NCBI GenBank assembly: GCA_023614405.1
Contig: CM042694.1
Location: 90,503,285-90,567,284 of the forward strand
DNA length: 64,000 bases
Source of the DNA: Avena insularis
Lineage: Eukaryota; Streptophyta; Magnoliopsida; Poales; Poaceae
Direction of reading: 5' to 3'
Below, piece by piece: positions 22,961 through 36,509 of the stretch; position 1 is the first letter of the stretch; every line of letters begins with the position of its first letter. The notes below the pieces were generated by a model. That model was given only the letters and a program-made list of their open reading frames with translations. It searched no databases and was not told the origin of the DNA. A program made the position numbers and the translations under genes.

Positions 22961-23842
22961 ATTGAGCTTAGTCTCATCCTCTCTCTGACAATGAAGGAAT
23001 GCACCCCTCCTGTGCAGCGAGGATCCCATGATCATAGCCACTTCCAATTTTCTTCGCAGAGAACGAACTCGCTTCCAGGGAGTTCATAGGTGACGAGGAT
23101 CAACAACAACGGGTAAGGAAGATGAAGCGCGAGCTAAATGGGCCGTCAGCCCAAAGAGCAACACCACCACTGACGAGGGACAAGGGAGAGCGTCTCTAGC
23201 GATCGACTGTGATAAGAATCGTTGAGCGTTTCAGAATTCAGAAGAGGTATCATTTTGCAACAACTTAAGCTTCCTTTCCAAACTATTCTCCTATTCCTCC
23301 CCTCTCTATCTCTCCCAAAAGCGATCGACAGTTATAGGAGTGAAGCATGCATCATAAGACTAGCAATGAAGCTTTGTAAAAACAAAAACAAAATATATAT
23401 CAAGACGATTCTCCTATTCAGTGCTAGCACCCGTTTTGGGCCAATTAAAACTACAACTGTCAAAGCCGAAGAGGGTGAGCAGCGGATGGACGCATTTTGC
23501 CGGTTTACCAAGATCCAACCATAGCCCAGTATCAATAGTTGTCTCTAAGTCGCTTATTAGAATTCGGCCCAAAACAGGTTGCACCGGTGGAGGCCTGCTA
23601 AGAGAGAAGATTCCGGAAGCCGAAGGATTCACACCCAAACCTATGACTTAGTCCTCAAGAATACTTGAAGATTAAGACAATTGCGCCATCATGGAAGGAA
23701 ACAAACTCTATGAATGGTTGACCAGACGCTTGGAGACCAGATCCAGTACGAAGCTGGCGTTAGTTGTCTCGTTTAGAGTTACTTTCCTCCTAAGAAATCC
23801 GTAATGTACTCATGTAGTAGTCTCCACAGAAAGACCTGCCAC
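22961..23842. other. Unassigned sequence between CACTA and gypsy elements
   Basis: No coding match. The last part (about 23640-23842) directly precedes the LTR block shared with the 3' LTR and is probably the upstream portion of the gypsy 5' LTR that the 3' copy has lost. Confidence 0.4.
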
Positions 23843-24275
23843 CTCATATATATTGTGAGGGGTGTCGGCCGATTGACTTTAAGCACACAATCGACAAATC
23901 AATACAATCAACTTTTCCACATTACTTTCGACTATCCTACCCTTGTCCCTGCTTCCATTTTTTCTGTGACTCTCGTTACAGACAACCGAGTTAGGGTTGG
24001 CAGGCCGACTAACTCTGCCAATACCCTCTTGAATCTCATATGGGGTTCCCTCCCGAGAAACCGGGGCTTTTTGTCCAAAGAGTGTCGGCTTACTATCTTG
24101 TGTATCGTGTTGTAAGATTAGCCTACTGGGAACGCATTGAGGCGCATCACCCTTACTCTCCTAGGCACCCGAGTAAGACCTTATACGTTATTCGGTCAAA
24201 CGTGGTGACTTGAGTCTACCGACTAGGCGGATCCGTTGTGCGAGTGTGAGGCCCCGTTTAAAGCGCAACACACTT
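23843..24275 (+). repeat. Gypsy 5' LTR (conserved part)
   Basis: Shared block starting CTCATATATATTGTGAGGGG and ending GCGCAACACA. The CATATATA at its start is probably the TATA box of the LTR promoter. The true LTR start is upstream and uncertain. Confidence 0.78.
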
Positions 24276-24276
24276 T

Positions 24277-24296
24277 TTGGTGACTCCGTTGGGGAC
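24277..24296 (+). promoter_or_regulatory. Gypsy primer-binding site region
   Basis: TTTGGTGACTCCGTTGGGGA follows the LTR by a few bases, at the place and with the general form of grass gypsy primer-binding sites. I do not assign the tRNA. Confidence 0.55.
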
Positions 24297-24453
24297 AACA
24301 TGGATTGGGCAGCAGATTCTTAAAGCTACCTTCGAGTATGTCGACGCTACGAAAAACACTTCTAGTGTGTCCATCTCAAACTCTGGGCCACCGGTTTAAC
24401 CGGTAAGTCCAAACCCAAACACTAGTAAGCCGTTAGTTTTCTCTCCGGAAACT

Positions 24454-27400
24454 ATGGCGACGGTACCTCATTCGGCTAGACCCAGTGCACCTATTTATCC
24501 TCTAGTGTTGAGTACCCTCCCAATCTACAATCCTATTGTCATGTCAAGACCCTCTGTCCCGGCCCCACCATAGAGGTCTCCATCATATTTCGAACCAGGA
24601 TTCGAAAAGTTTAGGAACTAGATACAAAAAATGGTGTACGAGAAATTCGGCGTTAAACCTAAAACTACTCATGTCCTTTACCAGAAACCCTACCTACATT
24701 ACTTTGACAATGTGCCATACCCGGTAGGCTTTAGGGTGCCCGGGTTTATTAAATTTAGTGGAACAGATGGCAGTCCAACCTAGGAACACATTAGCCAATA
24801 TCTAGCCTAGATGGGAGAAGATAGCAATAGTGACTCCCTTAAGATCCGTTTGTTTCCCCTATCATTAACCGAGATAGCTTTTTTGTAGTCTTCATCTTTG
24901 GGTCCGGGTACTGTTCTCACTTGGTATCACCTAGAGAAGAAATTCCATGAACACTTCTATATGGGTGAGAGTTTTACACAATGGAGTTTATATGGTACTG
25001 TTTTACACAATGGAGTTTATATGGCCAGTGATGGCTCCAAAACTAGCCATCTTCCACCGTTTTTAAACATTATTTTTAGTCAAACAATTGACAAGAAAAT
25101 CTCTAGCCTTGCCACTAATGACAAATAATTACAAAGATATGCAAACCATTGATTTGATTTGTGTTGTGCACGAAATCACGCTTTTTAATGTGAAATCATG
25201 AGTCATAATGAAGGTTTTGAGGAAGTCCACATGACCAAGTAATTCTGGAGCCATTGCCAGGCGTCTGTAGCCGTAACGACCACTGGTACGGGAAGGGTCC
25301 GCCCGTACCGTATGTCTGTACCATGTGGCAGCGGCTTCATCTCGTCAAACCCTACAACTTTCATGAAGATGCCTATATATTTTAAGGCCTCAGCCGCTGT
25401 GCAGAAGGCCGCCATTCTCAGATTGCATCACAACACACTATAGTTCATCCCTTCCATCTTCCATCCCCTCCATTAGTTATAGCCATTACTTTGTACTTGA
25501 GATATCCTTGTGATTCGGCGATCATTGTAAGAATATTTAATTTCAATATAGTATTTTGAACAATGTTTTCTATCATTGATCTTATTGTTATGAGTGAGTG
25601 GTCCTCACGGGCTGCGGGTTAGGGAGAAACCTCGCGGCAATTATGTGCATCTATCCTATGGGAGCATTTCGTATTTTTTGAAAGAGAGATTTGTATCTTT
25701 CGTTTCTTTGTCTCTTGCCTCGATCTTTGGACTTATAGGTACCCAAGACCCCCGAGATCGATAATGGTTTGAGGTGAGATACTTAGCTAGCAGCGATCTC
25801 ATAGGAAACCCAGTGACAGAAAAGGTTGTACGGTCTTCACTTAGTGACTCATTCGGAATCACAGCAACATCACCACTTAAGGCTTTGATCTATGTTTTAC
25901 ACTTAATAATCATTTATAGCCCGGTGCTTCGTGGTGCACTCATTGGATCAAAAGACTATTGCTATGCATGTTGCCTCTCAGGGGCTCTAGTATATTAGGA
26001 TGTGTTGCCCACGAGAGATTATCTCTATTAAAACATTACACATGAATATTCTTATTAATATCTTTATCCCATATGATGTGCAGGTGCAGGTAAATCTTCA
26101 ATCCTGGCCTATGTCAATCCATTGAATCAACCTACAATAAAAGTAAACTAGATTGGTCTGGTAAACGAAGGTAAAACAAAGAAACAAAGTCTTGTAGACA
26201 TGTCCTTTTTATTTCCTTTTAGCGTTGTTTCTCAAGGTTCGATTAAACCTAGGTCTACTAGGGAAAACGACTTTTATACTATATCCGTAAATCCGGATTG
26301 AAGGTATCGGCAGGCTAAATCTAAGCCGCACGTGTGCGAGCTTCTGAAACATGAAATCAAAATGTAGTTTTCACGTAGGAAAGTACGATAAGATATTTGA
26401 TGCCTTGTTGAAAGACAAAGTCATTGGATCGATCATGCTATGCCTCCTACCAATGAGATGAGATGTTGCATATACCGTAAGTATCATAATGTCTATTCTC
26501 ATAATACTAATGACTGCAATATTTTTTGAGGTAAATAAAGCCCTTATTCGGCATGAAATAGCTGAATCATCAAAGGAGGCTAACATTGTTATTGGTGAGC
26601 CTAGGAACAAGGAAAATTTGGAAGGATCCCATGTACAAGAAGTTGTGATCAGTCGGCAACCCGGAGGCAAGAAAACTCTAAAGATCACCATCAACGAACT
26701 TGTGCTCGGGGGGCAAGACAAGGAGCAGCCAGAGTCCTCGGCCAGGTTCCTGAAACACCGGGAGCCGGAGGTCGACAAGTGGAAGCGAAAACTTATTGGG
26801 AAGAAGAAGACAGACTTCAAGCCGATTACCGACAACGTAAATTTTAGCCCGGGCGAACGGCTAGCGGTACTCGGGTGTGATCATCCTGTGGGGGCTACTT
26901 TGCCGAGTGACCACCTCATCGGAGGAGGCCTGATTTCAGTGTTGAGGAAGGAAGGCAGCAAGAAGCCATGCTAGCACCAGTTCCAGTCTCATTAGGGAAA
27001 AACCTGCCTCTAAACCAAGAGCACAGCTCAGGAGTCTAGTCAACCAATAGTTCTTCCAAAAAACGATCCAGGAGACCATTACGTAGAAGTTCCGAAGGAG
27101 GGTCATCCGGTGAGTCAGCTAGGAGCGAGCCTTACAGACCACCGGAGCGGTGCCCTAGTCCTAGTAAGACCACCGGAGCGGTGCTTGGACTATTGTATCA
27201 CTCGGCATCAATAATTCCAAGATGAACATCAAGGTTCTCTGGTAATTGGAACTCGGATGTTAAGTATGCAAGGTGACGCCTTGTTAAGCAATAAGGGAAA
27301 TGTCGGGAACCCGATCCTCACAATCCAACAACAAGTTAATGATCATGAAGTAGGGTCCAGCAGAGATGCACCGGATGATCCGGGAAGACCGATGATAATG

Positions 27401-27540
27401 AAGATGTTGGTTGACCCGAAATATATCCATCCCAGATGTTGTCCTCACGGCTTGACCAAAACTGAAAAAAGGAAATTGAAACGGCTCTGGAACAAAGAAA
27501 GGAGTGAGAAAGAGGCAAAGTAGGCTGAGGACGACCTTTT
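24454..27540 (+). pseudogene. Gypsy gag remnant, interrupted
   Basis: Starts with ATG at 24454. It reads through a gag-like capsid region (for example GFRVPGFIKFSGTDG near 24728), with several in-frame TAG codons where CAG would be expected. Similarity is lost after about 25134 and resumes at about 26290 with the nucleocapsid part (NTNDCNIF near 26505, VVIGEPR-like near 26590) and a basic C-terminal segment at 27257-27523. The frame is disrupted throughout. Confidence 0.72.
25135..26290. other. Sequence interrupting the gypsy gag region
   Basis: About 1.1 kb without gag similarity lies between two gag parts. It includes a TATA-like CCTATATATTTTAAGG (25370-25385) followed by a leader-like pyrimidine-rich stretch, as in an LTR. 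It may therefore be a nested solo LTR, but I could not find matching TG...CA ends or a target duplication. Confidence 0.35.
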
Positions 27541-27959
27541 CGAGTAAATCAACCCTAGGATCAAGTCCTAGGTGTGGGTACCTAAACCGACTGGTCTAGT
27601 TGCACCTGCCAGTGTGGTATCACCGATTGTGGATGTTACTGAACCCACACCAGCCGGCCTTTCCCCATTGGGTAAAATGACCCTATAGTACTGACGTCAG
27701 CTACCACTCATGCATCATGGGCCGGCGAAGTAGAGGCAGACGAGTTACAGGAGCAGGAAGCAAAGACTACAGCCATGCAGGTTGATGAAGGCAATGAAGA
27801 GCTATCAACTATAGTCCTTCTCCGGCTAGGAGTGACGGTATCAACATGGTATATTACCTACTGGATGAGTTCAGAGTTGTTGATGTGGAAGAAGGAGCCC
27901 AGCTAGACCTCGGTCCATAAAACGTGGTATTTGAAAAACTAGAGAATACGGTCAAACAT

Positions 27960-30900
27960 CTGAAGCCTCTTTTTCTAAAGGGACACATAGATGGAAAGCC
28001 GATTATCCGGATGTTGGTGGATAGTGGTGCTATAGTAAATATGATTCCTTACTCGGTGTTCAAGAAACTGGGTCTGGAAAAAAGTTGGCTATGAAGACCA
28101 ACATGGTGCTGAGTGGATTTGAGGGAGGAGGCGGCATTCTGGCTAAGGGAATGATCACAATGGAAGTGACTATTGGAAATAAGATCTTAGCCATGGCTTT
28201 CTTCATAGAGGACGCATAGGGCCATTACAACATCTCACTCGGTTGGGATTAGCTCCATGCTAATCAATGTGTATTGTGTACCTTGAATCAATCATAATGC
28301 AGTGGATAGGCGATGAAGTGGAAGTGGTCCACGTTGATGAGTCGGCTTGCATAGCTATGGCCATTGTACTTACCGACTGGCAGCACCCTTATGGTGTTTG
28401 TCTTTAAGGACCAGACTTTTATCGGTGTGACTTCATGAGTACCACCAGGAATGGTTTCATGCTTGTATCACTGGGGCCAACTAATCTTGATCGGCTAGCC
28501 AAGTTGTCCGTCCAATGAACTCAAATGATGAGTGGCTCTAGGAGAGACCGGTGGAGTATCGGGCCAACAAGGATGATATGTATGTATAGAAGAGATGGAG
28601 GACATGGAAAAGTTGGGGCAAGGATTCAAGTCGACTGATCCGTTAGAAAAAATAGACATTGGAGATGGTATAACACCAAGGCCGACTTAATGCAAACCAA
28701 AATCTTGAAACTGATTACAAACTAGGGTTAATCGGTCTTATCCAGGAGTACATTGATTGTTTTGCCTGGAAATATCACAAGATGCCTGGCTTAAGTAGAG
28801 AATTGGTGGAACATCAATTACTGATCAAAGTCGGCTTTCGCCCTTTCAAGCAAGCCCCAAGAAAATTTAATCCTGCTATGTACGACCGGATCAAGGAAGA
28901 GATAGGCTAGTTATTGAAAGCCAACTTTATTCGAATATGCAGATACGCTAGTTGGATCTCGGACATCGTTTTGGTTGAGAAGAAGGATTCTAACAAATTC
29001 TGGTATGTATTGACTTTAGAGATCTCAATCGAGCTATGCCAAAAGATGAGTATCCTATGCCCATAGTCGATATGTTGATCAACAACACATCTGGACGCCA
29101 AATAATTAGCTTCCTAGATGGGAATAACGGATATAACCATATATTCATGGCGGAGGAAGACTCGGCAAATACGGTGTTCCAATGTCCAGGGTTCTTCGGA
29201 TTTTTTGAGTGGACAGTGATGACCTTTGGTTTGAAGAATGCTAGAGCTACATATCAGAGGGCTATGATCTGATTTTCCATGATCGGTTGGTAGTCATACT
29301 GGAAGTCTACATCAATGATGTTGTAGTCAAGTCAGACTCACATGAAAATCATTTGGCCAACTTATGACTCATGTTTGAGAGGATGAGAAAGTATGGTCTA
29401 AAGATGAATCCACTAAGATGTGCGTTCCGTGTATCAGTCGGCAAGTTTCTAGGGTTCATCATACACCAACAGGGCATAGAGATAGATCCAAAGAAGATTA
29501 CTGCTATCCAAAAGGTACAAGCACAGACTAACAGGAAGGAGATGGAGTAGTTTCTCGCTAAGGTAAATTAACTCCAAAACGGTTCATCGTGAATTTGTCC
29601 GGGAAGGTTAATGCTTTTACCGATATTCTTTAGATCAAGAAAGACAACGACTTTTCCAAGGGGAAAGTAGCAAGAGGCATTTGAGACGATCAAGACTTGT
29701 TTGTCCACATCCCCAGTCCCGAGAGCACTAGAGAGAGGCAAGCCTTTCTAGCTATACATAGTTTCTAGGTCTGGTGTCACTGGTGCTGCTCTTACACAGG
29801 TAACCGGTGAGAAGGAACATGCTATTGCTTATCTTAGCCGACGGTTATTGGATGCAGAAATTTGGTATAGTTTCATTGAACAAATATGCTTGTCACTTTA
29901 GTACGCATGCACCAAGCTTCATCATTATTTACTATCTAATTAATGTGTAGTGGCATGCCAAGCCAATGTTATTAAGCATATGATTCAAAAACCGATCATA
30001 AGTGGAAGAATCGGTAAGTAGGCTTATGGATAATCGATTACGATCTGACTTATGAACCTTTCTGATCATTGAAGGGTCAGATTGTATATGATTTCATAGT
30101 CGAACATCGAATCCAAAATAGTGCCGACTTACCAGTCATATAGGAAGTACCATGGAAGTTATACTTCGATGGCTCAGTATGCAGAAATGGCCAAGGAGCC
30201 AGAGTTGTTTGTATATAGCCTTCAGGCGTTGTATACGAATCATCATGTTAACTAGAGTATGATTGTACTAATAATCAGGCGGAATATGGAGCCCTGTTAT
30301 TCGAACTGGAGTTCTTAGTTGCTGCAGGAATTTGTTGTACCGAGGCGTTTGGCTATTCATTGCTAGTGGTGCAACAAATTGCTAGGATCTCTAGTGCAAT
30401 GAAGGACCACTCAATCTATACCTCGACAAGTGTCTAGACATAATATATACTCTAACTTACTTCAAGATATCTCATGTGTCTAGGCATGATGATTGGTTGG
30501 TAGTGAGTTAGCATAGCAAGAATCAGGTTATCATATAAGTCGGCGAGTGTTCTACATCTCAAAACAGTCGATGCATCTTGATGTTAACCTATACTTAGCC
30601 AGTCTGACTAAAATTGACTTTACCAATGATTTGGTTAACACGGGTGAAACCGGAAACAATTGTAAAACTGACTAGAGGAGTCCTATTATCGGCTATTTAC
30701 AAGATCCGGGACAGAAGACATAGAGAGCTGTTCGGCGACTAGCTTTAAAATGTTTCTTAGTCGATGATAAACTATATCGTTGAACCATAGATAATTTTCT
30801 CCTGAAGTGTTTCATAGAAGATCAAGCTAGAGTTACCATGGGAGAGGTTCATGGCGGCTTATTTGGAACACATCAATCGGCTCCAAAGATGAAGTGGATG

Positions 30901-31760
30901 ATGAAAAGAGCAGGGTTCTACTAGCCAACTATGATATAGGATTGCTTCAAATACTACAAGGGATGCGAAGCATGTCAGAAGTTCGGAGTTATACAACTAG
31001 CATCGGCTTCAATGCTTTAGTCGATTATAAAATTGTGGTCCTTTCGAGGATGGGCGCTAGACTTTGTTGGTATGATTCATCCAGTGTCGTCAAAGGGGCA
31101 TCGGTTTATGCTAGTTGCTACCGACTATATCACCAAGTGGCCTGAAGCAGTACCTCTCAGGAACATGACCCACAGGGAGGTAATTCAGTTCATCACTGAG
31201 CATATTGTTCATAGGTTCGACATACCTCAAACTCTCACCATGGATCAAGGTACATCCTGTATGGCCAAGGAGGTGAAGCAATTTGTCGAGTCATTGGGAC
31301 TCAAGATGCTCAATTCTTCTCCCTACTATGCCCAAGTCAATGGACAAGCTGAGTCGACTAATAAGATACTGATTAAGTTGGTTAAGAGGAAGATTTAGGA
31401 TAATCCTAAACGATGGCATGAAGTTCTATCAAAAGCATTGTGGTCTCACAGGATCTCAAGGCATGGAGCAACTAAGGTGACTCCCTTCGAGTTAACATAT
31501 GGACAAGAAGCCGTTTTGCCCGTAGAGGTTAATCTGGCTGCTTTGAGGTTTGCTAGACAAAATGGTTTATTGGCTAAGGGCTATTACCATATGATGATGG
31601 ACAACCTTGATGATGTGGACGCTAAACAGATTGATGCTCTGAAGGACATCGAGAAGCAAAAGTTACAGGTGTCAAAAGTCTATAATCGAAAAGTTCGGTT
31701 AAAGGATTTTCAAGTTGGTGATTTGGTCTGGAAGGTCGTTTTACCAGTCGGTTCATGAAG
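27960..31760 (+). pseudogene. Gypsy pol remnant: protease, reverse transcriptase, RNase H, integrase
   Basis: The retropepsin motif VDSGA lies at about 28015-28031. The reverse transcriptase spans roughly 28740-29560 (KDEYPMPIVDMLI, FFEWTVMTFGLKNA). RNase H traces follow at about 29760-30420. The integrase lies at 30890-31760, with ALDFVGMIHPVSSKGHRFMLV, ATDYITKWPEAVPLRN and the C-terminal FELTYGQEAVLPVEV. Many in-frame stops (mostly TAG) and frameshifts break it, and no part can make a full enzyme. The catalytic aspartate box of the reverse transcriptase is not intact in the readable frames. Confidence 0.85.
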
Positions 31761-31832
31761 CCGCAAATTTGGCAAATGTTTGCCAAGTTGGGAAGGTCCT
31801 TACCGAGTTACAAGACTAGTGCTTACATGGAA

Positions 31833-32292
31833 CTCATATATAATGTGAGGGGTGTCGGCCGATTGACTTTAAGTACACAATCGAAAAATCAATAAAATCT
31901 ACTTTTTATCTACTTTTCACACTACTTTTCTGCATTACTTTCGATTATCCCACCCTTGTCCCTACTTTCATTTCTTCTGTGACTCTATGTTACGAAGGAT
32001 AGACAACCGAGTTAGGGCGCTCAGGCCATCTAACTCAGCCAATAGCCGTTGGAATCTCACACGGGGTCCTCCTGAGAAACTAGGGCTTCTGGTCCAAACA
32101 GCATCGTTTACTGTCTTGCATATCGCTCTATAAGATTGGCCTCCTGGGAACGCATTGAGGTGCATCGCCATTGCTCTCATAGGCACCCTAGTAAGAACTT
32201 ATACGTTATTCGGTTAAATGTATTGGCGACTCCAGTCCATTGACTAGGCGGATCCATTATGCGAGCATGAGACCCCGTTTAAACCGCAACAC
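31833..32292 (+). repeat. Gypsy 3' LTR, 5'-truncated
   Basis: Starts CTCATATATAATGTGAGGGG and ends near CCGCAACAC. It is clearly related to 23843-24275 but strongly diverged. Confidence 0.8.
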
Positions 32293-32897
32293 TCACATTT
32301 TCATCAACACAATTAATCTCATCTTATTAATGAAACCTATGAGGATTTCATCCCCATGTCAGTGTGCATGCCTAATGACTATTATCTCCTCCAGAAGTTC
32401 TATCCTGAGAGAGATGCCCATGCTCCTATGTCACTCTTAGGCGGCACCAGAGTGAACCCCACCATGTGCCGCTAGTTGCCCTGCCCCCTCCTTGTCAATG
32501 TATCTGGTGGTAGTGGTGAGGCATCTCCGCGGCGACCCTTCTCTCTTTTCTCGAGAATGCACGGCATGTTCTCTCCCCGTCCCCGACGCCTCTCGTCCTT
32601 CTCGTGGACAAGCCATAAGTCGGGCATCACCAACTTCGTCCTCGTGGCCTGAAGCGGCGCCCCGTGAATCAATGTGCGGGTGTGGTGCATGTCCAGATCC
32701 TTGGGTGGATCTAACGGGTGGGCTAGGCCTCGCCTTCGACCTTCGAGGGTGCAATTCGCCTCTCTGGTGGCCAGTGCCTTCATCGCATCGCTGGTGGCAG
32801 TACGGTCATGGTGGTGCTGCTGAAGGAGTTCCATGGCAGAAAATGAAAAAAAGATCCTAAGGCAGAACACACCTAGTCGGGATCTATCTAGGAGTAA
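32293..32897. other. Unassigned sequence after the gypsy element
   Basis: Reading frames on both strands around 32437-32927 are GC-driven and show no domain. No terminal repeats are seen. Confidence 0.35.
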
Positions 32898-34650
32898 TGT
32901 TGTAATGGAGAAAGACTTTGGTAACATACCCTTGTAAATCGAAAGCGTTTAACATTCATACAGAACATGGGTGATGTAGTCATACTCGCCCGATCTCAAG
33001 GTCGTGAAGCTCCTCATAAGTCACCCCTTGTCCTGGTCCTCGTACGATGATCTGGTGCCACAAGTGGCAGCACCCTCGAGGTACCGCACATGCGTGGTGC
33101 AAGAAGATGACTCTCGTATCTCTGATTCCTGCCGAGATTTCATAAGTAGATCTCCTGGGTGGAATCACCACAGCACAACGGCGTGCTATAGCGAAGCAGT
33201 CTCCTGCTCATGCATCCCTTACTTTGGGGTCACAGTTGCAAGAGAAGAGAGAAAATACTCTAAGGAAAGACGCCTTAGAAAATATTGGGTGGAAACTGGT
33301 GCTATTTTTCCCTCCTATATGGACCTTCTTATATAGGGGAAAATAGGACACCCCCAACCACTAAAGTCCCGGGTGGGACTAAAGGGAGGAGGAGACGCGC
33401 ACACACAGGAGGAGAGGCGGCAGCCGGCTGGGCCATGTGGGTCTGGGTGGGCCACCCGCGTGTGGCCCATGGAGGCACTGATAGTGGGCCCCACCTGCCC
33501 ACCCACCATGCGGCGGTAGCTGCTCCCTATGGCCCTTCCTCTTGGGACTTGTTCCCTCTGGGGAACTTGGCCCAATAGGGAAGTTGCCACATTTATTTAT
33601 TTTAATTAAATATTATTTTATTATTAATTACAATAATTAATATAAAATACATATTCAATAAATCCTTTTGACCCGAAACTCCTTTCGGTTCTCTCCAATT
33701 TCCTTAGAAATTTCCTGGAATGATTCTGGTTCTCTCACGGAACACTTCTTGTGTTCCTTTCTCTTTCTTCGTGTGATTCCATCAATTTCAGAACGATCTC
33801 TAGGCGTCGTAAATCCCTTAAGTGTGTTAGCCTATAGTTCGGGAAATCATAAACATGATCGAGATGATCTCAGATCAATGATCAATAGAGGGACCGGGAT
33901 GCCCGTAATGACCCCTATAAATTCCATGATTTCAACATCGTTTGAACCATAAACGTTGAATCCAATTCCCTTGTTACTTCGATACCTTAATTGTCCGAGA
34001 TCTGATCATCGGTATCATGATACCTTGTTCAATCTCGTTTCTAATAAGTGATGTTTTACCTGTTCTCGTGATATTCCATCCCCATGACCTAGTCATATGT
34101 TGCGCCAACTTTATAGATGTAATTCACCGAGTGGGCCCAATGTATCTTCCCGTCACACAGGAGAACAAATCCCTATCTCGATACATATGCCTCAACCTGC
34201 CCCTCTGGAATACCCAACATAGACCTTTATAGTCACCTAGTTACCTCATGGCGGTTGATGCAGTCAAAGCAACCTCGGGTGACAGTGATTAAATATGATC
34301 TCACGGTATAAGGATTAGGATACTTAGTTTCTAACTATTGCAATGGTGAACTTAGTGACTTGATCGCATTGCAACAATTACATATGGGCAATGTCCATCA
34401 CATCATTTTCCATATGAAATGACTTCATTGTCAGTTGGCATAAATGCACCCTGATCAAGAGACATTGATCATCAACTGCCCAATGAACTAGTTGAATAGA
34501 GGCTCCTAGGGACCTTTGGTTTGTTTGTGTATCACACATGTATCAACGTTTCCGATTGATACAGTTATAACATGGTAGAAAAATATTATGAATTAATGAG
34601 ATATGATAATAAACATCTTTATTATTTGCCTCTAATGTATATCTCCTTTA
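32898..34650 (-). mobile_element. Copia-type solo LTR, BARE/Angela-like
   Basis: Read on the minus strand, the segment begins near 34650 with a degraded form of the grass copia LTR start (GAGATATACATTAGAGGCAA, then AATAATAAAG-type sequence) and ends near 32898. The length of about 1.75 kb fits these LTRs. No gag or pol lies on either side, so it is a solo LTR left by recombination. A clear target duplication was not found, and both limits are uncertain by tens of bases. Confidence 0.6.
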
Positions 34651-34879
34651 GCCGCAAGATCTCTCTGTTTGGGAGGCTGCTAGATATGGGTTGGGCGAGC
34701 TAGGATGGGTCAGCTTGCATAGCTAGGGTTTCCAGATCTAGCGTGTGTGCTTTTCTTGTTTTCTTGGGTGGCATCATAGCACTTCTCGGGTTGGTGTTTC
34801 GATAGAGATGTCTCGGATTGTCTTCCTTGTGTCCTCATGACAGCGGCTATATTCTAGGGTTGAATGGGTTGCGACGATG

Positions 34880-35535
34880 TCGGACTATTGGCACCGGGGG
34901 TACCCTGTCTCGTCGAGTTGCCGGTCCCTCCAGGAGCATCTTCCTAAGGGCTCGCGAAAGGAGCAAGCCTCCGGAGGGGGGACGGAGCCTGGATCCTCTA
35001 CAAATGCATGGGTCAGTCACGTCCAAGCGGCGAAGCCTCTCAGCAGGACCTTAGGAGGCGAGCCTCACCAGGTCCGGGCGTGCCTAGCAAGATGACACGC
35101 CAACGGTTAGTCCAAGTAGTGGTCGGTCCACCCGAAGAAAGCAACAAATGCAGAGGTGGGAGGATGACGCAAGGCAAGGACGGCACCTGACGCAGACGTT
35201 TCGGTGCAAGAAGACCAAGGTGATGGTGTAAAGCGGAGGGGTAGCCGACCACCCCCCCCCCCCCCCCGACATGGTAGCAGGCTGGCGACCACAAGAAGAC
35301 AAGACGGGTCCAAATCCTTTGGCGGGAATGTGGTAGCCCTTCCCGCCCATGATCCGGGGGAAGAGGCTCGGCGCCGCCCTATACAAGGGACCCTCCTCCT
35401 ACCTTGGAAAGGGGGATCCTAGAGATCTGAAAACCCTAGACTTTCATCCTCTATTGTAACATTGCAAGGCACGCAAGCAATACAATAAAGCAGGAATAGG
35501 GGATTTACCTCCTCACAAGGGTCCCGAACCTGGGT
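34880..35535 (+). mobile_element. LTR-like retroelement fragment
   Basis: GC-rich sequence with an LTR-type core: CCCTATACAAGGGACCC (35379-35395) as a TATA region, then a leader and the polyadenylation-type ATACAATAAAGCAGG at 35482-35496. No coding region of a retroelement adjoins it. The class (gypsy or copia) is not determined. Confidence 0.4.
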
Positions 35536-36445
35536 AAAAAAAACCGGTGTCAACTCTCTGTCGTGTGTGTGCTCCGCCATCGTCGTCGTCGTCGCGCTCC
35601 TTCGGAATCGCGTGTTCAGCCCCCTCACGAACCCAGGGATCGTTGGACCCTAGTTCCTTCGCGGGACTAATCTCCGACAGACGAAAGCTCTGCATTGCAT
35701 TGGCCATTGCTGGCGACAGCGACACCTCCGGGTGTTGTTCTCTTGTTGAAGACATCACCTTGAAGACTCCACTTTTCTGTATAGTTGGTTTACGCCACTC
35801 CACTTCAACCTACTCCTCCTGGTGGACTCGATTGGTGTGAGCTCTTCTAGTAGTGTCTTTCGAATCACCCTTTAATCTCCTCTGTCATCACCGCCCTCAG
35901 CAATGTCAGGTTAGCTACTTATACTCAATGTCTATTTTTTTTGGTGGTTGTCCTAGAGCTTGCTAGTTCGGCGTCATGCAGTTGATGCAGGCGATTTCTT
36001 CCCAATGCAATTGGGCTGATGTTGGTTGTTTCGTCTGTGACTAGGAAGAGCTATAGGATTGGTGGATAGGGTTTTGGGCAAAAGCTTTGTAGGATCTTGG
36101 TATGTGCCGGTGACGACGATGTTCTTTAGTGTTGTCCACCTTCTTCGACGCGTCATTGCAAGCCCCCCTCACTTGATTCTTCAGTTCCGCTAGGTTGCTA
36201 GTCGTTGTTGTGTTCCTTGGTGTGGTGCTGTGTCGGTTTGGAAAGGTTCGGTGTATTTCCCGTGCAGCAGAAGACAAAGGCTCCTTCGCCTAGATCAAGT
36301 GATCGTTTAGATTTGCTTAGCTATCTTTTTTGTTGTAGTCTTCTTTTGATGCTTGTTCTGTAAAGCTAGCATCTGAGCATGCTTGTGTTTGTTGTAACTC
36401 CTAGACGGTTAATGGCTTCGTTAGTTTAAAGTAGGGGGCTCGTTT
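35536..36445 (+). mobile_element. Probable LINE 3' untranslated region
   Basis: The segment ends with TTGTTGTAACTCCTAGACGG (36391-36410) and a following stretch, TTAATGGCTTCGTTAGTTTAAAGT, of the kind seen at grass LINE 3' ends. No reverse transcriptase is attached. The start is arbitrary. Confidence 0.35.
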
Positions 36446-36509
36446 CAAACATTCGATCTAAAAACGTTCTAGCGTGATACCCAATTAAGTAGGACCATAC
36501 AGAAAGTTT

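Larger units (their letters stand above)
23843..32292 (+). mobile_element. Degenerate Ty3/gypsy LTR retrotransposon
   Basis: Matching LTR segments lie at 23843-24275 and 31833-32292. Gag, protease, reverse transcriptase, RNase H and integrase remnants follow in that order between them, the gypsy order (integrase last). The 3' side is truncated: sequence from the C-terminal end of integrase runs directly into the conserved LTR block. The two LTRs differ at many sites, so the insertion is old. No target duplication was found. Confidence 0.88.

Noticed and set aside
33353..33378. Palindrome CACTAAAGTCCCGGGTGGGACTAAAG-like block suggesting another CACTA end
   Set aside because: It is a single unit without a CACTA terminus or partner, and lies inside the presumed solo LTR.
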